From Aggregatibacter aphrophilus ATCC 33389 (GTDB lineage Bacteria; Pseudomonadota; Gammaproteobacteria; Enterobacterales; Pasteurellaceae): DNA of 64,000 nt. The stretch lies in contig NZ_LR134327.1 of the NCBI RefSeq assembly GCF_900636915.1, positions 620,001 through 684,000 on the forward strand, in the 5' to 3' direction. Positions 9,471-19,184 of this stretch are shown piece by piece (the stretch's first letter is position 1; every line of letters starts with the position of its first letter). Below the pieces are notes generated by a model. The model was given only the letters and a program-made list of their open reading frames with translations, ran no database searches and was not told where the DNA came from. The position numbers and the translations under genes were made by a program.

Positions 9471-10343
9471 TTACTCCAACCATTCGCTTCGATTTGGAGA
9501 GCTTAACACCTGTTGACATAAAAACGGTTCCGGAGGGGTGACTTTCGGTTTGCTTGGTGGCGCACCTGGCTTGGCGGGTTCAAACCAAGAATAAAGCTCC
9601 TCACCACAACCATCACCGGCTGGCACTGGTGCTTGATTTTCACAATACTGTGCTCCTTGCGGGCAAGCGATCCGCACATGGAAATGGGAATCGTGTCCGA
9701 ACCAAGGTCGAATTTTATGTAACCAATGACGGTCAGTTCCGGCAGTTTCACAAAGTTTTAACTTAATTGCCGGATTCACGAAAATACGGGTGACTTTTGG
9801 ATCTTCCGCCGCGAGTTTAATTAATTTTGCATGATTTGCATTCCAAATATTCTCATCCACCCGCTGTGCTTTACGATTTACCACCAATAACCCCTTACCG
9901 TCAGAGTTTAGCGCATCCGTATCAGACATTGCTCCCATGCGTAACCAAATATCCGCATCCAATCCCATCTGATGGCTGGCATGCCCTGTTAAAAAACGTC
10001 CGCCACCGGGCATGGCAATATCTCCCACCAACATCGTTGGCAAGCCTGCTACTTTAGCCCGCTCACCTAAACGTTGTAAATAACTAATCATATCAGGGTG
10101 GCCGTAATAACGGTTTTTATTCATGCGAATGACTTGATAGCCCACTCCCTTGTAAGGCAAGGGTTGTGCACCGATCAAACAGCCATTGGTATAACTTCCG
10201 ATGGGTTGAGGTCTTCCGTCTTCTGCCGGAATCGGGCGCTTAATTTGTTGCCAATCTTGCGGTGCGGCAATCACTTGGGCGGTATAAAAAACGCCGCTAA
10301 AAATGACCGCACTTTTGAGGAATTCAAGTAACGTTTTTTTCAT
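9471..10343 (-). CDS. mepA: Penicillin-insensitive murein endopeptidase
   Basis: MepA is a periplasmic LAS-family metallo-endopeptidase that cuts D-alanyl-meso-diaminopimelate cross-links in peptidoglycan. The 290-residue precursor begins with a signal peptide ending near QVIAA. Zinc-site motifs are visible: GHASHQMGLDADIW (an H-x6-D arrangement) and, towards the C-terminus, HDSHFHVRIACP. The start is 18 bases from the stop of aroC, so the two are probably co-transcribed, as in other gammaproteobacteria. Confidence 0.93.
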   Translation of the reverse strand: MKKTLLEFLKSAVIFSGVFYTAQVIAAPQDWQQIKRPIPAEDGRPQPIGSYTNGCLIGAQPLPYKGVGYQVIRMNKNRYYGHPDMISYLQRLGERAKVAGLPTMLVGDIAMPGGGRFLTGHASHQMGLDADIWLRMGAMSDTDALNSDGKGLLVVNRKAQRVDENIWNANHAKLIKLAAEDPKVTRIFVNPAIKLKLCETAGTDRHWLHKIRPWFGHDSHFHVRIACPQGAQYCENQAPVPAGDGCGEELYSWFEPAKPGAPPSKPKVTPPEPFLCQQVLSSPNRSEWLE

Positions 10344-10361
10344 TTTATCGTCTCACTATGC

Positions 10362-11435
10362 TTATTTACACTGTGCCTTAAAACGTAATAAATGATCCAA
10401 TAACACAATCGCCATCATGGCCTCGGCAATCGGCACAGCGCGAATACCAACACAAGGATCATGGCGACCTTTGGTAACGACCTCTACCGGTTCGCCATCA
10501 AGATTAATGGAACGTCCCGGAATGGTAATACTGGAAGTAGGTTTTAAGGCAATTGTGGCGACTATCGGTTGACCAGAGCTAATACCACCTAAAATACCGC
10601 CTGCATGATTAGAAAGAAAGCCTTCAGGTGTCATTTCATCACGATGTTGACTGCCTTTCTGTTCTATCACCGCAAAGCCATCACCAATTTCAACGCCTTT
10701 CACAGCATTAATGCTCATTAAAGCATGAGCAAGATCGGCATCTAAGCGATCAAACACAGGCTCGCCCAGCCCTGCAGGTACATTTTCCGCTACCACAGTG
10801 ATTTTTGCGCCAATGGAATCACCTTGTTTTTTCAGTTCACGGATTAATTCATCAAACTTTTCCACCGCACTTTGATCCGGGCAAAAGAACGGATTGCTAT
10901 TCACCTCTGCCCAGTCAATGTTTTCAATGGCTTGGGGTGCCATTTTTACCTCGCCGATTTGACTTAAAAAACCACGTACTTCGATACCGAATTGTTCACG
11001 CAAATATTTTTTTGCAATGGCTCCAGCGGCGACACGCATGGCTGTCTCACGAGCAGAAGAACGTCCACCTCCCCGATAATCACGAATACCGTATTTTTGC
11101 TGGTAGGTAAAATCTGCGTGCCCCGGACGGAAACGATCTTTAATGTCGCCATAATCTTGTGAGCGTTGATCCGAATTTTTGATGATCATGCCGATGCTGG
11201 TACCTGTCGTTTTACCTTCAAATACGCCGGACAAAATTTGTACTTCGTCATCTTCACGACGGGGGGTGGTGTAACGCGATGTTCCTGGTTTTCGACGATC
11301 CAAATCCGGTTGAATATCCGCTTCCGATAACGCCATATTTGGTGGTACGCCGTCAACGATACAGCCCAACGCAATGCCGTGGGATTCACCGAAAGTGGTC
11401 ACGCGAAACAGTTGCCCGATAGTATTTCCTGCCAT
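10362..11435 (-). CDS. aroC: Chorismate synthase
   Basis: AroC makes chorismate from EPSP, the last shikimate-pathway step, with reduced FMN as cofactor. The 357-residue protein has the three family signatures: GESHG near the N-terminus ([15 protein letters not shown]), the central [12 protein letters not shown], and the C-terminal [17 protein letters not shown]. The length is normal. Its product feeds aromatic amino acids and also the menaquinone pathway represented by menE in this same gene cluster. Confidence 0.97.
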   Translation of the reverse strand: MAGNTIGQLFRVTTFGESHGIALGCIVDGVPPNMALSEADIQPDLDRRKPGTSRYTTPRREDDEVQILSGVFEGKTTGTSIGMIIKNSDQRSQDYGDIKDRFRPGHADFTYQQKYGIRDYRGGGRSSARETAMRVAAGAIAKKYLREQFGIEVRGFLSQIGEVKMAPQAIENIDWAEVNSNPFFCPDQSAVEKFDELIRELKKQGDSIGAKITVVAENVPAGLGEPVFDRLDADLAHALMSINAVKGVEIGDGFAVIEQKGSQHRDEMTPEGFLSNHAGGILGGISSGQPIVATIALKPTSSITIPGRSINLDGEPVEVVTKGRHDPCVGIRAVPIAEAMMAIVLLDHLLRFKAQCK

Positions 11436-11457
11436 AATTTTCTCTCTTTACTGCAAA

Positions 11458-14400
11458 TTACGATTTCACATCCACCAACGGCATCATCACACCGGTATCT
11501 TTATTCTTAATAAAGACATCAAGTTGGTTGAAAGCAATATCAATATTGTGTTCCGCAAATAATTCATTAATCCGTCGGTTTAATGCATCAATAGTGTTGA
11601 TACGTTCGGAAAGTTGCCCTACATAAACGCGTAATTCATGATCCAATGTACTCGCGCCAAAACTTAGGAACAAAGCTCGTGGTTCCGGATCTTTCAATAC
11701 GGAATGCTGTTCGTTTGCGGCTTGTAACAATAAACGTTTCACCAGTTCCAAATCGGAACCGTACGCCACGCCAATAGAAATCACCAAGCGGGTTACGGTA
11801 TTAGAAAGTGCCCAGTTAATCACCTGCCCGGTTACAAAGGATTTATTTGGTACAATGACTTCTTTACGATCGGGGTCAATAAGAGTGATCGCACGAATGC
11901 GAATTTTTGCTACCGTACCACTGACATCATTAATAGTAACGGTATCTCCCACGCGAATCGGGCGTTCAAATAATAAGATGATACCTGACACGAAGTTCGC
12001 AAAAATTTCCTGCATACCGAAACCCAGACCAACGGAAAGTGCAGCAAACAACCATTGCAATTTCGACCACGACATCCCCAGTGTGGCGAATGCCCAAGCA
12101 CTACCGATAGCCACCAAAATATAGGTTAATAACGTGTTGATGGTATAAGGCGTGCCCTGTGACAATTTTACGCGGGAGAACACAAGCACTTCCAAAATCC
12201 CCGGAATGTTACGCACCAAGATATAGGTAATCGCTACAATCACCAAGGCAACAATTAAATTGAATAACGAAATGCTTTCCGTCACCATCCCAGTCTCAGT
12301 GGTTGTCGTTTGTTGCCACAGCGTAATGTCTCGTAAATAACTTACTACAGTGACTAAATCCGACCAAACATAATAGAAAATAGCAAATAAGGCCGTCCAT
12401 ACAAACAAATCGGCAAATCTCATCAATTGGCTACGCACTTCATTTAGCGCTAAACCCTCTTCTTGTTCAGTGACCACCACAACATCATCAGATGATGTTC
12501 CGTCATTGGGTTCAACAGCTTTTTGTTGGAGTTTCTCCTGTAATCGACGATAGGCCAAGCGACGGGAGGCAACAGTAATAGCACGATACACCGTATGGCG
12601 GACAAGTGACCAAACGACCCACGCAATATAAGTATTAATCACATGAGAAATCAGGTTCAACGCGGTGTAATAATAGCCCAAGGCCACTAGCACGATTAAT
12701 CCCACCGGCACTAAACGAAGCAAAATCCGAACGATTTTTAGAATCACTTTATCCCGATTATCTTGTGCACTATCACCAAAAGTTTTTACCGCTTTATTAA
12801 AACGCGGAGCAATAATCGCGACACAAAAACCAAGCGCTACAATCGTATTAATTTCACCTAGCACATCATTAGCCAATCCGCTGTCCATCACATTACTAAA
12901 AATTGACGTGTTAAGTAATAAAACTATAGCAACAATAATTCGCTTGGTAATGGATTGCAATTTCTCCGCGCCTTCTTGCGTAAAGCCAAAATGACGCACT
13001 AAAATGCCGTTCGGGCGCAACACCGCCAACACAAAACTAAAGAACCACCAATATCCCGCCATACTCAGTGACCATTGCCAAAATTCATTCGGATTTCTAA
13101 AGAAGAAAAATCCAATCATTTGACAAATGGCTAGGAACCATAAAGTCGCGGATAAAGACAGAATAGCCGTATAGAATAAAGCAATAGGCGTATGCCATTG
13201 GCTGTCGGAACGTAGTGTATTAATTTGGCCGTTGATTAATCCCAAGCGATGTTTAATTGCCGGTTTAAATTTAAAAATAATGCCGCCGATAACCACTAAA
13301 ATAAAAACATAAGTCAACAAATACGGCAAATTATCAAAGTCGTTTGGAAAGCCTAATTTTTTGACAATACCGTCAAACTGGGTACTTAAAGACATCGGCA
13401 AGTTTTTAATCCAATCTAAATTAATCGGATTGTTGCTCTTTACCCAAAAACTCTGTTGATCCAATTTAGATTGAATCTGATCACTAATTTGCGTAATTTG
13501 CTGTTGTGTCAACTCTAATGAAATAGCAAGATTTAACTGATTATTCAATGACTTAATCAAATCCGAACCAATCTTGCGACGCTCAATTAACAAATTAATA
13601 AATTGTGTTTTTTCCGCCGCGCTGAAAGTTTGATTCTCATCCTGCTGGATTCTTTCAATATAGCTATCTAAGTCATAGAGTTCATTACGTTTTTGCGTAA
13701 TATCAAAAATCTGCACGCGTAAATCGGCAATTTGCTTGGAGAGGCCTTGAATGTTTAAATTTGTCGGTAATTTTTGCTTTTGTTGCTGAATAATCCTCGA
13801 TAGCACCAATGTGCCCTGTAAAGAACTGATTTGGTCATCAATCGTACGTTGGGTTTGCGTCAGATTATCCAACACATTACGCATCCGCAGCTCATCTTGC
13901 GTAAGCGTGTTGGTTTTTTCTGTTTGTTCCAACAAATATTTGCTAAGCTGTGCATTACGCTCCAATTCTTTTTGAATAAACTCATTTTTGACTGCATTTT
14001 GACTTTGTTGCTGAACTTGATCGACTTGATTTTGCGTTTGCTCTAAATTTTTTTGGTTGATAACTTCCTGAATCACTGCCAATTGTTGCTGTTGCACTTG
14101 TACGCGAACGCTTAATAAATCATAACGGCTCTGATACAACACCGTGAGCTGATCGCTATTCTTCAACAGAATTTGGTTATAGGTATTTTTCAAATCGATT
14201 AGTTGTAATTCCAACTGATACTGCTGCTTCAAAACACTTGAGATGCCACTATTGCTAAGTTTTTGATTAAGCTCTTGAGTGCGCTTTAGATTTGCAGTTA
14301 ATGTGGTTTGCGCCCGCTCGGAAACAGAGCTTTGCCCCGCCAATTGACCATTCGCGACACTTAATGCCGCCTGGGTCTCCTGCTGTTGATTGGTTAATTT

Positions 14401-14784
14401 TTCAAGCTGAGCCTGCAAATCAGCCAAGGTACGAGACTGATAATCCTCTGCTTTGGCGGTGTTAAGTTGCTTCTTGAGATTTTGTAACTCACTGTTATTT
14501 TTTTGAATTTCGGCATCAGCGCCATTAATCGTATTTTGCAATGCATCATTGTTTTTTTGTTGAGCTTGAATTTGTTGCAACAAATCTAATGAAGTTTGCA
14601 AGCTGTCAATCAACGCCTTTTTCTCATCGCTATCGGCCATTTTATTTGCCGCAGCAAGATCCGCTTTAAGGCTTTTTTCCGTCGGCAATGCGTTGTTATT
14701 TTGATCAGCAAATGCACTTTGCGACACAGCCACATTCAACACAAATGCGGCGCAAAGTGCGGTTAAAAAATACGATATTTTCAT
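11458..14784 (-). CDS. mscK: Large mechanosensitive channel (MscK/KefA type)
   Basis: This is a 1,108-residue inner-membrane channel of the MscS superfamily that releases solutes on hypo-osmotic shock. A signal peptide (cleavage near SAFA-DQ) is followed by about 430 residues of periplasmic, glutamine-rich coiled coil. Then come about eleven transmembrane segments and a C-terminal MscS core. The core has the pore-helix region GLGFGMQEIFANFVSGIILL, then FERPIRVGDTVTI and the cytosolic beta domain. The size and layout match MscK or MscM-like paralogues, and gating dependence on K+ cannot be read from the sequence. I start at the ATG at 14784, directly before the signal peptide. It lies 2 bases after the menE stop, so the two are coupled. 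Confidence 0.85.
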   Translation of the reverse strand: MKISYFLTALCAAFVLNVAVSQSAFADQNNNALPTEKSLKADLAAANKMADSDEKKALIDSLQTSLDLLQQIQAQQKNNDALQNTINGADAEIQKNNSELQNLKKQLNTAKAEDYQSRTLADLQAQLEKLTNQQQETQAALSVANGQLAGQSSVSERAQTTLTANLKRTQELNQKLSNSGISSVLKQQYQLELQLIDLKNTYNQILLKNSDQLTVLYQSRYDLLSVRVQVQQQQLAVIQEVINQKNLEQTQNQVDQVQQQSQNAVKNEFIQKELERNAQLSKYLLEQTEKTNTLTQDELRMRNVLDNLTQTQRTIDDQISSLQGTLVLSRIIQQQKQKLPTNLNIQGLSKQIADLRVQIFDITQKRNELYDLDSYIERIQQDENQTFSAAEKTQFINLLIERRKIGSDLIKSLNNQLNLAISLELTQQQITQISDQIQSKLDQQSFWVKSNNPINLDWIKNLPMSLSTQFDGIVKKLGFPNDFDNLPYLLTYVFILVVIGGIIFKFKPAIKHRLGLINGQINTLRSDSQWHTPIALFYTAILSLSATLWFLAICQMIGFFFFRNPNEFWQWSLSMAGYWWFFSFVLAVLRPNGILVRHFGFTQEGAEKLQSITKRIIVAIVLLLNTSIFSNVMDSGLANDVLGEINTIVALGFCVAIIAPRFNKAVKTFGDSAQDNRDKVILKIVRILLRLVPVGLIVLVALGYYYTALNLISHVINTYIAWVVWSLVRHTVYRAITVASRRLAYRRLQEKLQQKAVEPNDGTSSDDVVVVTEQEEGLALNEVRSQLMRFADLFVWTALFAIFYYVWSDLVTVVSYLRDITLWQQTTTTETGMVTESISLFNLIVALVIVAITYILVRNIPGILEVLVFSRVKLSQGTPYTINTLLTYILVAIGSAWAFATLGMSWSKLQWLFAALSVGLGFGMQEIFANFVSGIILLFERPIRVGDTVTINDVSGTVAKIRIRAITLIDPDRKEVIVPNKSFVTGQVINWALSNTVTRLVISIGVAYGSDLELVKRLLLQAANEQHSVLKDPEPRALFLSFGASTLDHELRVYVGQLSERINTIDALNRRINELFAEHNIDIAFNQLDVFIKNKDTGVMMPLVDVKS

Positions 14785-14786
14785 AG

Positions 14787-16214
14787 TTATCCTAATTGCT
14801 TTGCCAGCCAATCTGCCAGCACTTTCCGTGAAATCTTAATTGCACCGCAGACCAAATCCGACGGCAGTGGATAATAGGCAACGGGCTGTTTAAAACGTTC
14901 CAACCGCCCGTGTAAAAATTCTTGCAGATTTTTGACCGCACTTTGATTGAATATCTCTTTAAATTCAACCACCGCGACCGGCCGTTGCCCAAATTCTTTG
15001 TCACTAATGGGCAACACAAACACTTGACGAACCAGGTCTGATTGTAAAATCTTTGCTTCAATTTCCTCCGGCTGAATATTTTCGCCGCCGGAAATGAACA
15101 TATTATCAATTCGTCCTAAAATCACAAGTTCATCATCAACCCAAGCCCCTTTATCTTTGGTAGCAAACCAACCTTGTTCATTTAGCAAAGACACCACTCG
15201 TCCCTGTTGCCAATAACCTAACGCCACCCCGGCACCGCGTAGCCAAATTTCATCATTCACCAACTGATATTCCCGTCCGTTTAAAGGTCGGCCAACACCA
15301 TTTTTTCCATCATAAACCTTAGCAAAAACGGTGGAAGCCATTTCCGTCATACCATAGCCGGCATAACTTTTGACTCCGACGGACTTTAGCGCTTGCGTAA
15401 GCGCAAGGGGAATTTGTGCGCCACCAAGCAACACCGCTTGAGTCTGAAAGGTGCTTCGATTTTCGCTGAGATAATGCAACCAGCGTTGCACCTGTGTCGG
15501 CACCAACGAGACGTGAGAAACCTGATTGATCGAGACATAAAAATCCTCACCGGGCAACACCAATGTGGCTCCGCTCACCAACCAACGCCATACAATGCCT
15601 TGTCCCGACACATGATATAAAGGCAAAGACAACAACCACGAGTGCTCTGCTGTGAAATCCATCAAAGCGCACACTCCTTTGGCATTATCTAAGTGTGCCC
15701 GAACCGAATGCACAACCGCTTTTGGCAAGCCGCTAGAGCCGGAGGTTAACGTCATGGTCGCAGGTTGTGTATCATCAAATTTGAAATCGTGGCAATGGTC
15801 AATTTCCAGGGCTTGCGTCATTGCCTGGGTTAAGGTGAAAAAACGTTTGAAAAATTGACCGCACTTGAGTGGCTCAAACGCTGTTTCAGACGGCTCGGAT
15901 ATCAAGAAAAACTCAATGTCATTTACACGACACAGCTCAAGGATTTTTTCCGTTGGAAACATCGGGTTTAGGGGAAGCACCCGAGCACCAAGCTGAATCG
16001 CCGCCAAATAAAACAGAACCAGTTCAAGACTATTTTTCCCGCATAACGCAATGCCGCTTTGTTTGGTTACACCTTGTTGTGCAAGATAGGAGGAAAGAGC
16101 TTGGAGCGTTGTCGCAAGCCGACGCCATGTAAAAGTTTCGCCCTGCAAAACTTGCAAGGCGATTCGTTCGGAAAACAATGGTGAATTGGAAAAACAACGC
16201 CAAGGCGGGATCAT
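14787..16214 (-). CDS. menE: o-Succinylbenzoate--CoA ligase
   Basis: MenE activates o-succinylbenzoate with ATP and CoA in menaquinone/demethylmenaquinone synthesis. The ANL-superfamily motifs are TMTLTSGSSGLPKAV (P-loop-like), YAGYGMTEMAST, the ILGRIDNMFISGGENIQPEEIE hinge and the catalytic lysine region GAIKISRK near the C-terminus. The start is set at the ATG at 16214, 2 bases after the seqA stop, giving 475 residues. The frame remains open upstream within seqA. Together with the broken ubiG at 19.2-19.9 kb, this suggests a naphthoquinone-based respiratory chain. One GCCGTCTGAA word occurs here on the minus strand (near 15885-15894), probably by chance. Confidence 0.9.
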   Translation of the reverse strand: MIPPWRCFSNSPLFSERIALQVLQGETFTWRRLATTLQALSSYLAQQGVTKQSGIALCGKNSLELVLFYLAAIQLGARVLPLNPMFPTEKILELCRVNDIEFFLISEPSETAFEPLKCGQFFKRFFTLTQAMTQALEIDHCHDFKFDDTQPATMTLTSGSSGLPKAVVHSVRAHLDNAKGVCALMDFTAEHSWLLSLPLYHVSGQGIVWRWLVSGATLVLPGEDFYVSINQVSHVSLVPTQVQRWLHYLSENRSTFQTQAVLLGGAQIPLALTQALKSVGVKSYAGYGMTEMASTVFAKVYDGKNGVGRPLNGREYQLVNDEIWLRGAGVALGYWQQGRVVSLLNEQGWFATKDKGAWVDDELVILGRIDNMFISGGENIQPEEIEAKILQSDLVRQVFVLPISDKEFGQRPVAVVEFKEIFNQSAVKNLQEFLHGRLERFKQPVAYYPLPSDLVCGAIKISRKVLADWLAKQLG

Positions 16215-16216
16215 TA

Positions 16217-16834
16217 CTAATTCGCCGTAAAATATGACCGCACTTGTTCGATTAATTCTTCCGGCAAATGCATAGACTGCATCGCACCTTCCAACATTAA
16301 CATTTTGCGACCGCTGTTTGTGTTGGTTATCACCCAATATGGCGTGTCAGGAATTTGTTTCGGTTTGGTATGATTCCCCGCCATTAGCAGAGTACCTTCA
16401 TCACGGGCGAAATAAACACGGGTGCGCCCTTGTAGAGATTCGGTAGCAAGCGCAAAACCTTCCGGATTGGTGCGGTATAAAATTGTCAAAATATTTAAAA
16501 AACGAACAACCGCTTTGTTTTCCTGTTTGAATTCTTCAGAATTTAACAAAGATTCCAATTTCGTAATGGTTTTTTGCATGACTTCGTCAGATTGTTTTCT
16601 GATCACCGGTTTGTTGATTTCTTCTTCAAAAACGGTTGGTTGCTCGGTCACCTGCGTTTGTTCATTCGAAGAAGATGGTGTAAGACCGGATTGATTTTCC
16701 GATAAGTTAACATAAGCATTGCGCGGAGAAAGATTTAATAAACGGCGCAAAATATCCGACGCACTTTCGCCAATAGATTGCGTATTGCCGGCAATGTATT
16801 GATAAAGCTCTTCATCGACTTCAATAATTTTCAT
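16217..16834 (-). CDS. seqA: Negative modulator of replication initiation
   Basis: SeqA binds hemimethylated GATC clusters and sequesters the replication origin after firing. The 205-residue protein has the N-terminal ribbon-helix-helix oligomerisation segment (MKIIEVDEELYQYIAGNT, then SASDILRRLL). After an acidic, glutamine-rich linker comes the C-terminal DNA-binding domain, which includes GRTRVYFARDEGTLL and the TPYWVITNTNSGRK block. The presence of seqA implies Dam methylation. It is divergent from the alpha/beta hydrolase gene and is the first gene of the seqA-menE-mscK unit. Confidence 0.95.
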   Translation of the reverse strand: MKIIEVDEELYQYIAGNTQSIGESASDILRRLLNLSPRNAYVNLSENQSGLTPSSSNEQTQVTEQPTVFEEEINKPVIRKQSDEVMQKTITKLESLLNSEEFKQENKAVVRFLNILTILYRTNPEGFALATESLQGRTRVYFARDEGTLLMAGNHTKPKQIPDTPYWVITNTNSGRKMLMLEGAMQSMHLPEELIEQVRSYFTAN

Positions 16835-16920
16835 TTTATCTCTCCACTTGCTTGATCTATTTAATCTTTTGGCACATTATAGCGGGCTATTAACAAATTC
16901 TCTAGACAAAAATTCACGCC

Positions 16921-17721
16921 ATGCAAAAATTACTCAATTTCCAATTTCATGAATTAAAACAAGCAATTAACAAGCCTGTATTGGTTTTTATTCATGGTTT
17001 ATTCGGCGATATGAATAATTTAGGCGTGATAGCCCGTGCATTTAGTGATGATTACGCCATTTTACGCGTGGATTTACGCAATCACGGACAAAGTTTCCAT
17101 AGCGATGAAATGAATTATGATGCAATGGCGGAAGATGTGTTTGCAGTGATTCAATCTTTATCCATTAAAAAAGTGGTGCTTATCGGACATTCTATGGGTG
17201 GTAAAACAGCAATGGCGCTGGCGGCATCACACCCGAAAATGGTGGAAAGTTTGGTCGTCATTGATATTGCGCCGGTCGTTTATGGTAATCATGGCCATGA
17301 TTCGGTATTTGCCGGATTATTTGCGGTCAAAGCCGCCCAACCGCACACCCGTCAAGAGGCTAAACCGATTTTGGCACAACACATTGAAGATGAAAGCGTG
17401 CAACAGTTTATGCTGAAATCGTTTGATGGCGAATCCCCCGAGCGCTTCCGTTTTAATCTGACCGCACTTAAACAAAATTATGCCAACCTTATGGGGTGGC
17501 ACACCCGCCATATTCCACAACCTTGCTTGTTTATCAAAGGCGGTAACTCCTCTTATATCTTGCCACAATATAAGTCACAAATTATCAAACAATGCCCACA
17601 GGCAAACGCCTTTATCATTAATGGTAGCGGTCACTGGGTGCATGCGGAAAAACCGCAGTTTGTCATTCGTGCAATAGCAAATTTTTTAGATAAAATTGAT
17701 AGTCAATACGAATCTAAATAA
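16921..17721 (+). CDS. ybfF: Alpha/beta hydrolase (YbfF-type esterase)
   Basis: The 266-residue protein is an alpha/beta-hydrolase-fold esterase. It shows the oxyanion region VFIHGLFGDMNNLG, the nucleophile elbow GHSMGGKT (Ser in G-x-S-x-G) and a C-terminal catalytic histidine in GSGHWVHAEKP. The physiological substrate is unknown for the family. Upstream of fldA and fur in the same direction, it keeps the enterobacterial ybfF-(ybfE)-fldA-fur order. A separate promoter and a Fur-box-like site lie after it. Confidence 0.88.
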   Translation: MQKLLNFQFHELKQAINKPVLVFIHGLFGDMNNLGVIARAFSDDYAILRVDLRNHGQSFHSDEMNYDAMAEDVFAVIQSLSIKKVVLIGHSMGGKTAMALAASHPKMVESLVVIDIAPVVYGNHGHDSVFAGLFAVKAAQPHTRQEAKPILAQHIEDESVQQFMLKSFDGESPERFRFNLTALKQNYANLMGWHTRHIPQPCLFIKGGNSSYILPQYKSQIIKQCPQANAFIINGSGHWVHAEKPQFVIRAIANFLDKIDSQYESK

Positions 17722-17723
17722 AA

Positions 17724-17785
17724 TTTCATTTGCCTTTGAATTATGGTATAGTTTCCTACCAATTTGGTTGTAGCTTATCATTATC
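17724..17785 (+). promoter_or_regulatory. Promoter with Fur-box-like sequence ahead of the fldA-fur cluster
   Basis: A TATAGT -10 (17747-17752) lies 17 bases after TTTCAT (17724-17729). Just downstream, at 17767-17785, the minus strand reads GATAATGATAAGCTACAAC. It matches the 19-bp Fur consensus at 14 positions by my count, with a perfect left part. This fits Fur autoregulation. Confidence 0.5.
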
Positions 17786-17832
17786 ACTTCCTAAATAATT
17801 CTTTTTATTAAAGGAAGTAAATTTACACGCCA

Positions 17833-18123
17833 GTGGTTAAAAAAATGGCAAAACAAGATTCTGACTGCATTACTTTAGATTTATTTAGCGATATTCGCAA
17901 AGTTGGACGTCCGAAAACTAATCCACTGACCCGAGAACAACAGATTCGTATCAATAAACGCAATCAATTAAAGCGCGATAAATCTAGTGGGTTAAAACGT
18001 GTTGAGTTAAAGTTGCATGAAGGTCTGGTTCAACAATTAGAAGATTTAGCATCAACTCTGAATGTTAGTCGTTCCGAATTAATTGTCACGATTTTGCAAG
18101 ATTATTTTAAAATTGAAAAATAG
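17833..18123 (+). CDS. YbfE-like ribbon-helix-helix small protein
   Basis: The 96-residue basic protein matches the family known in E. coli as LexA-regulated YbfE. Its C-terminal half (ELKLHEGLVQQLEDLASTLNVSRSELIVTIL) looks like a ribbon-helix-helix DNA-binding domain. The frame opens with GTG at 17833, and an in-frame ATG at 17845 is an alternative start. The Shine-Dalgarno-like AAGGAAG at 17811 is far from both, so the start is uncertain. No LexA box is seen here. The position directly before fldA and fur is conserved. Confidence 0.7.
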   Translation: MVKKMAKQDSDCITLDLFSDIRKVGRPKTNPLTREQQIRINKRNQLKRDKSSGLKRVELKLHEGLVQQLEDLASTLNVSRSELIVTILQDYFKIEK

Positions 18124-18134
18124 GTAAAAAAGAA

Positions 18135-18659
18135 ATGGCTGTTGTTGGCTTATTTTATGGTAGTGATACCGGCAATACAGAAAACATTGCTAAAATGATT
18201 CAAAAGCAATTAGGTAGTGATTTAGTTGATATTCGCGACATCGCAAAAAGCAGCAAGGAAGATATTGAAGCATATGATTTCTTGCTTTTCGGTATTCCAA
18301 CTTGGTATTACGGCGAAGCGCAATGTGACTGGGACGATTTCTTCCCAACGTTAGAACAGATTGATTTTACGGATAAATTGGTCGCCATTTTCGGTTGTGG
18401 AGACCAGGAAGATTACGCAGATTATTTCTGCGATGCGATGGGAACTGTGCGCAACATTGTTGAACCGCATGGCGCGATTATTGTAGGAAACTGGCCAACC
18501 GAAGGGTACACCTTCGAGTCTTCTCAAGCATTAATTGATGACAATACATTCGTCGGTTTATGTATTGATGAAGATCGCCAACCGGAATTAACGTCTGAAC
18601 GTGTGAATAAATGGGTTAAACAGGTCTACGATGAGATGTGTTTAGCTGAATTAGCTTAA
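18135..18659 (+). CDS. fldA: Flavodoxin I
   Basis: Flavodoxin is a small FMN electron carrier that can replace ferredoxin under iron limitation. The 174-residue long-chain type begins with the phosphate-binding loop GLFYGSDTGNTENIAK. The later aromatic and acidic FMN-contact segments are present (IPTWYYGEAQCDWDDF and FGCGDQEDYADYFCDAMG). It is followed after 19 bases by fur, and co-expression with the iron regulator is the usual arrangement. Confidence 0.95.
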   Translation: MAVVGLFYGSDTGNTENIAKMIQKQLGSDLVDIRDIAKSSKEDIEAYDFLLFGIPTWYYGEAQCDWDDFFPTLEQIDFTDKLVAIFGCGDQEDYADYFCDAMGTVRNIVEPHGAIIVGNWPTEGYTFESSQALIDDNTFVGLCIDEDRQPELTSERVNKWVKQVYDEMCLAELA

Positions 18660-18678
18660 TAGCAAAAAAGGAGCTGTT

Positions 18679-19119
18679 ATGTCTGAAGAAAACATTAAAC
18701 TATTAAAAAAAGTGGGATTGAAAATCACAGAACCGCGTTTAACCATTTTAGCCTTAATGCAAAAACATCACGATCAGCACTTTTCTGCCGAAGATGTCTA
18801 TAAAATGCTTTTGGAAAATGGTGAAGATATCGGTTTAGCCACAGTTTACCGTGTATTAAATCAGTTTGATGAAGCGAAAATCTTAATTCGTCATAATTTT
18901 GAAGGTAACAAATCGGTTTTTGAATTAGCCCCAACACAACACCACGATCACATTATTTGTACCGATTGTGGAAAAGTGTTTGAATTTAATGATGAATTAA
19001 TTGAAAATCGCCAAAAAGAAATCAGTAAACAACACGGCATTGAGCTTTCCAGCCATAGCCTGTACCTTTACGGCAAATGCAGTGACATTAATCACTGTAG
19101 CGAAAACAATAAAAAATAA
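18679..19119 (+). CDS. fur: Ferric uptake regulator
   Basis: Fur is the Fe2+-sensing repressor of iron-acquisition genes. The 146-residue protein has the winged-helix domain (residues 1-85, with the recognition helix GLATVYRVLNQF). The dimerisation domain holds the metal ligands: HHDHIICTDCGKVFEF has the His cluster and a C-x2-C site, and a second pair of cysteines lies near the C-terminus. A strong AACC-stem terminator follows. A Fur-box-like site lies upstream of this cluster, and another before the TonB receptor at 29.8 kb. Confidence 0.97.
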   Translation: MSEENIKLLKKVGLKITEPRLTILALMQKHHDQHFSAEDVYKMLLENGEDIGLATVYRVLNQFDEAKILIRHNFEGNKSVFELAPTQHHDHIICTDCGKVFEFNDELIENRQKEISKQHGIELSSHSLYLYGKCSDINHCSENNKK

Positions 19120-19124
19120 TCTAA

Positions 19125-19157
19125 AAAAGGTGGTTTCAGAACCACCTTTTCGTTTTT
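19125..19157 (+). terminator. fur terminator
   Basis: AAAAGGTGGTT pairs with AACCACCTTTT around TCAG, followed by CGTTTTT. Confidence 0.85.
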
Positions 19158-19184
19158 AAAAACACATCAAAATCAGACCGCACT

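Noticed and set aside
15885..15894. A Neisseria DUS (GCCGTCTGAA complement) in menE
   Set aside because: A single copy inside an otherwise normal Pasteurellaceae gene with synteny. Chance is the simplest explanation.
17722..17832. A LexA box before the YbfE-like gene, expected from E. coli
   Set aside because: No CTGT-N8-ACAG pattern is visible. The site seen there looks like a Fur box.
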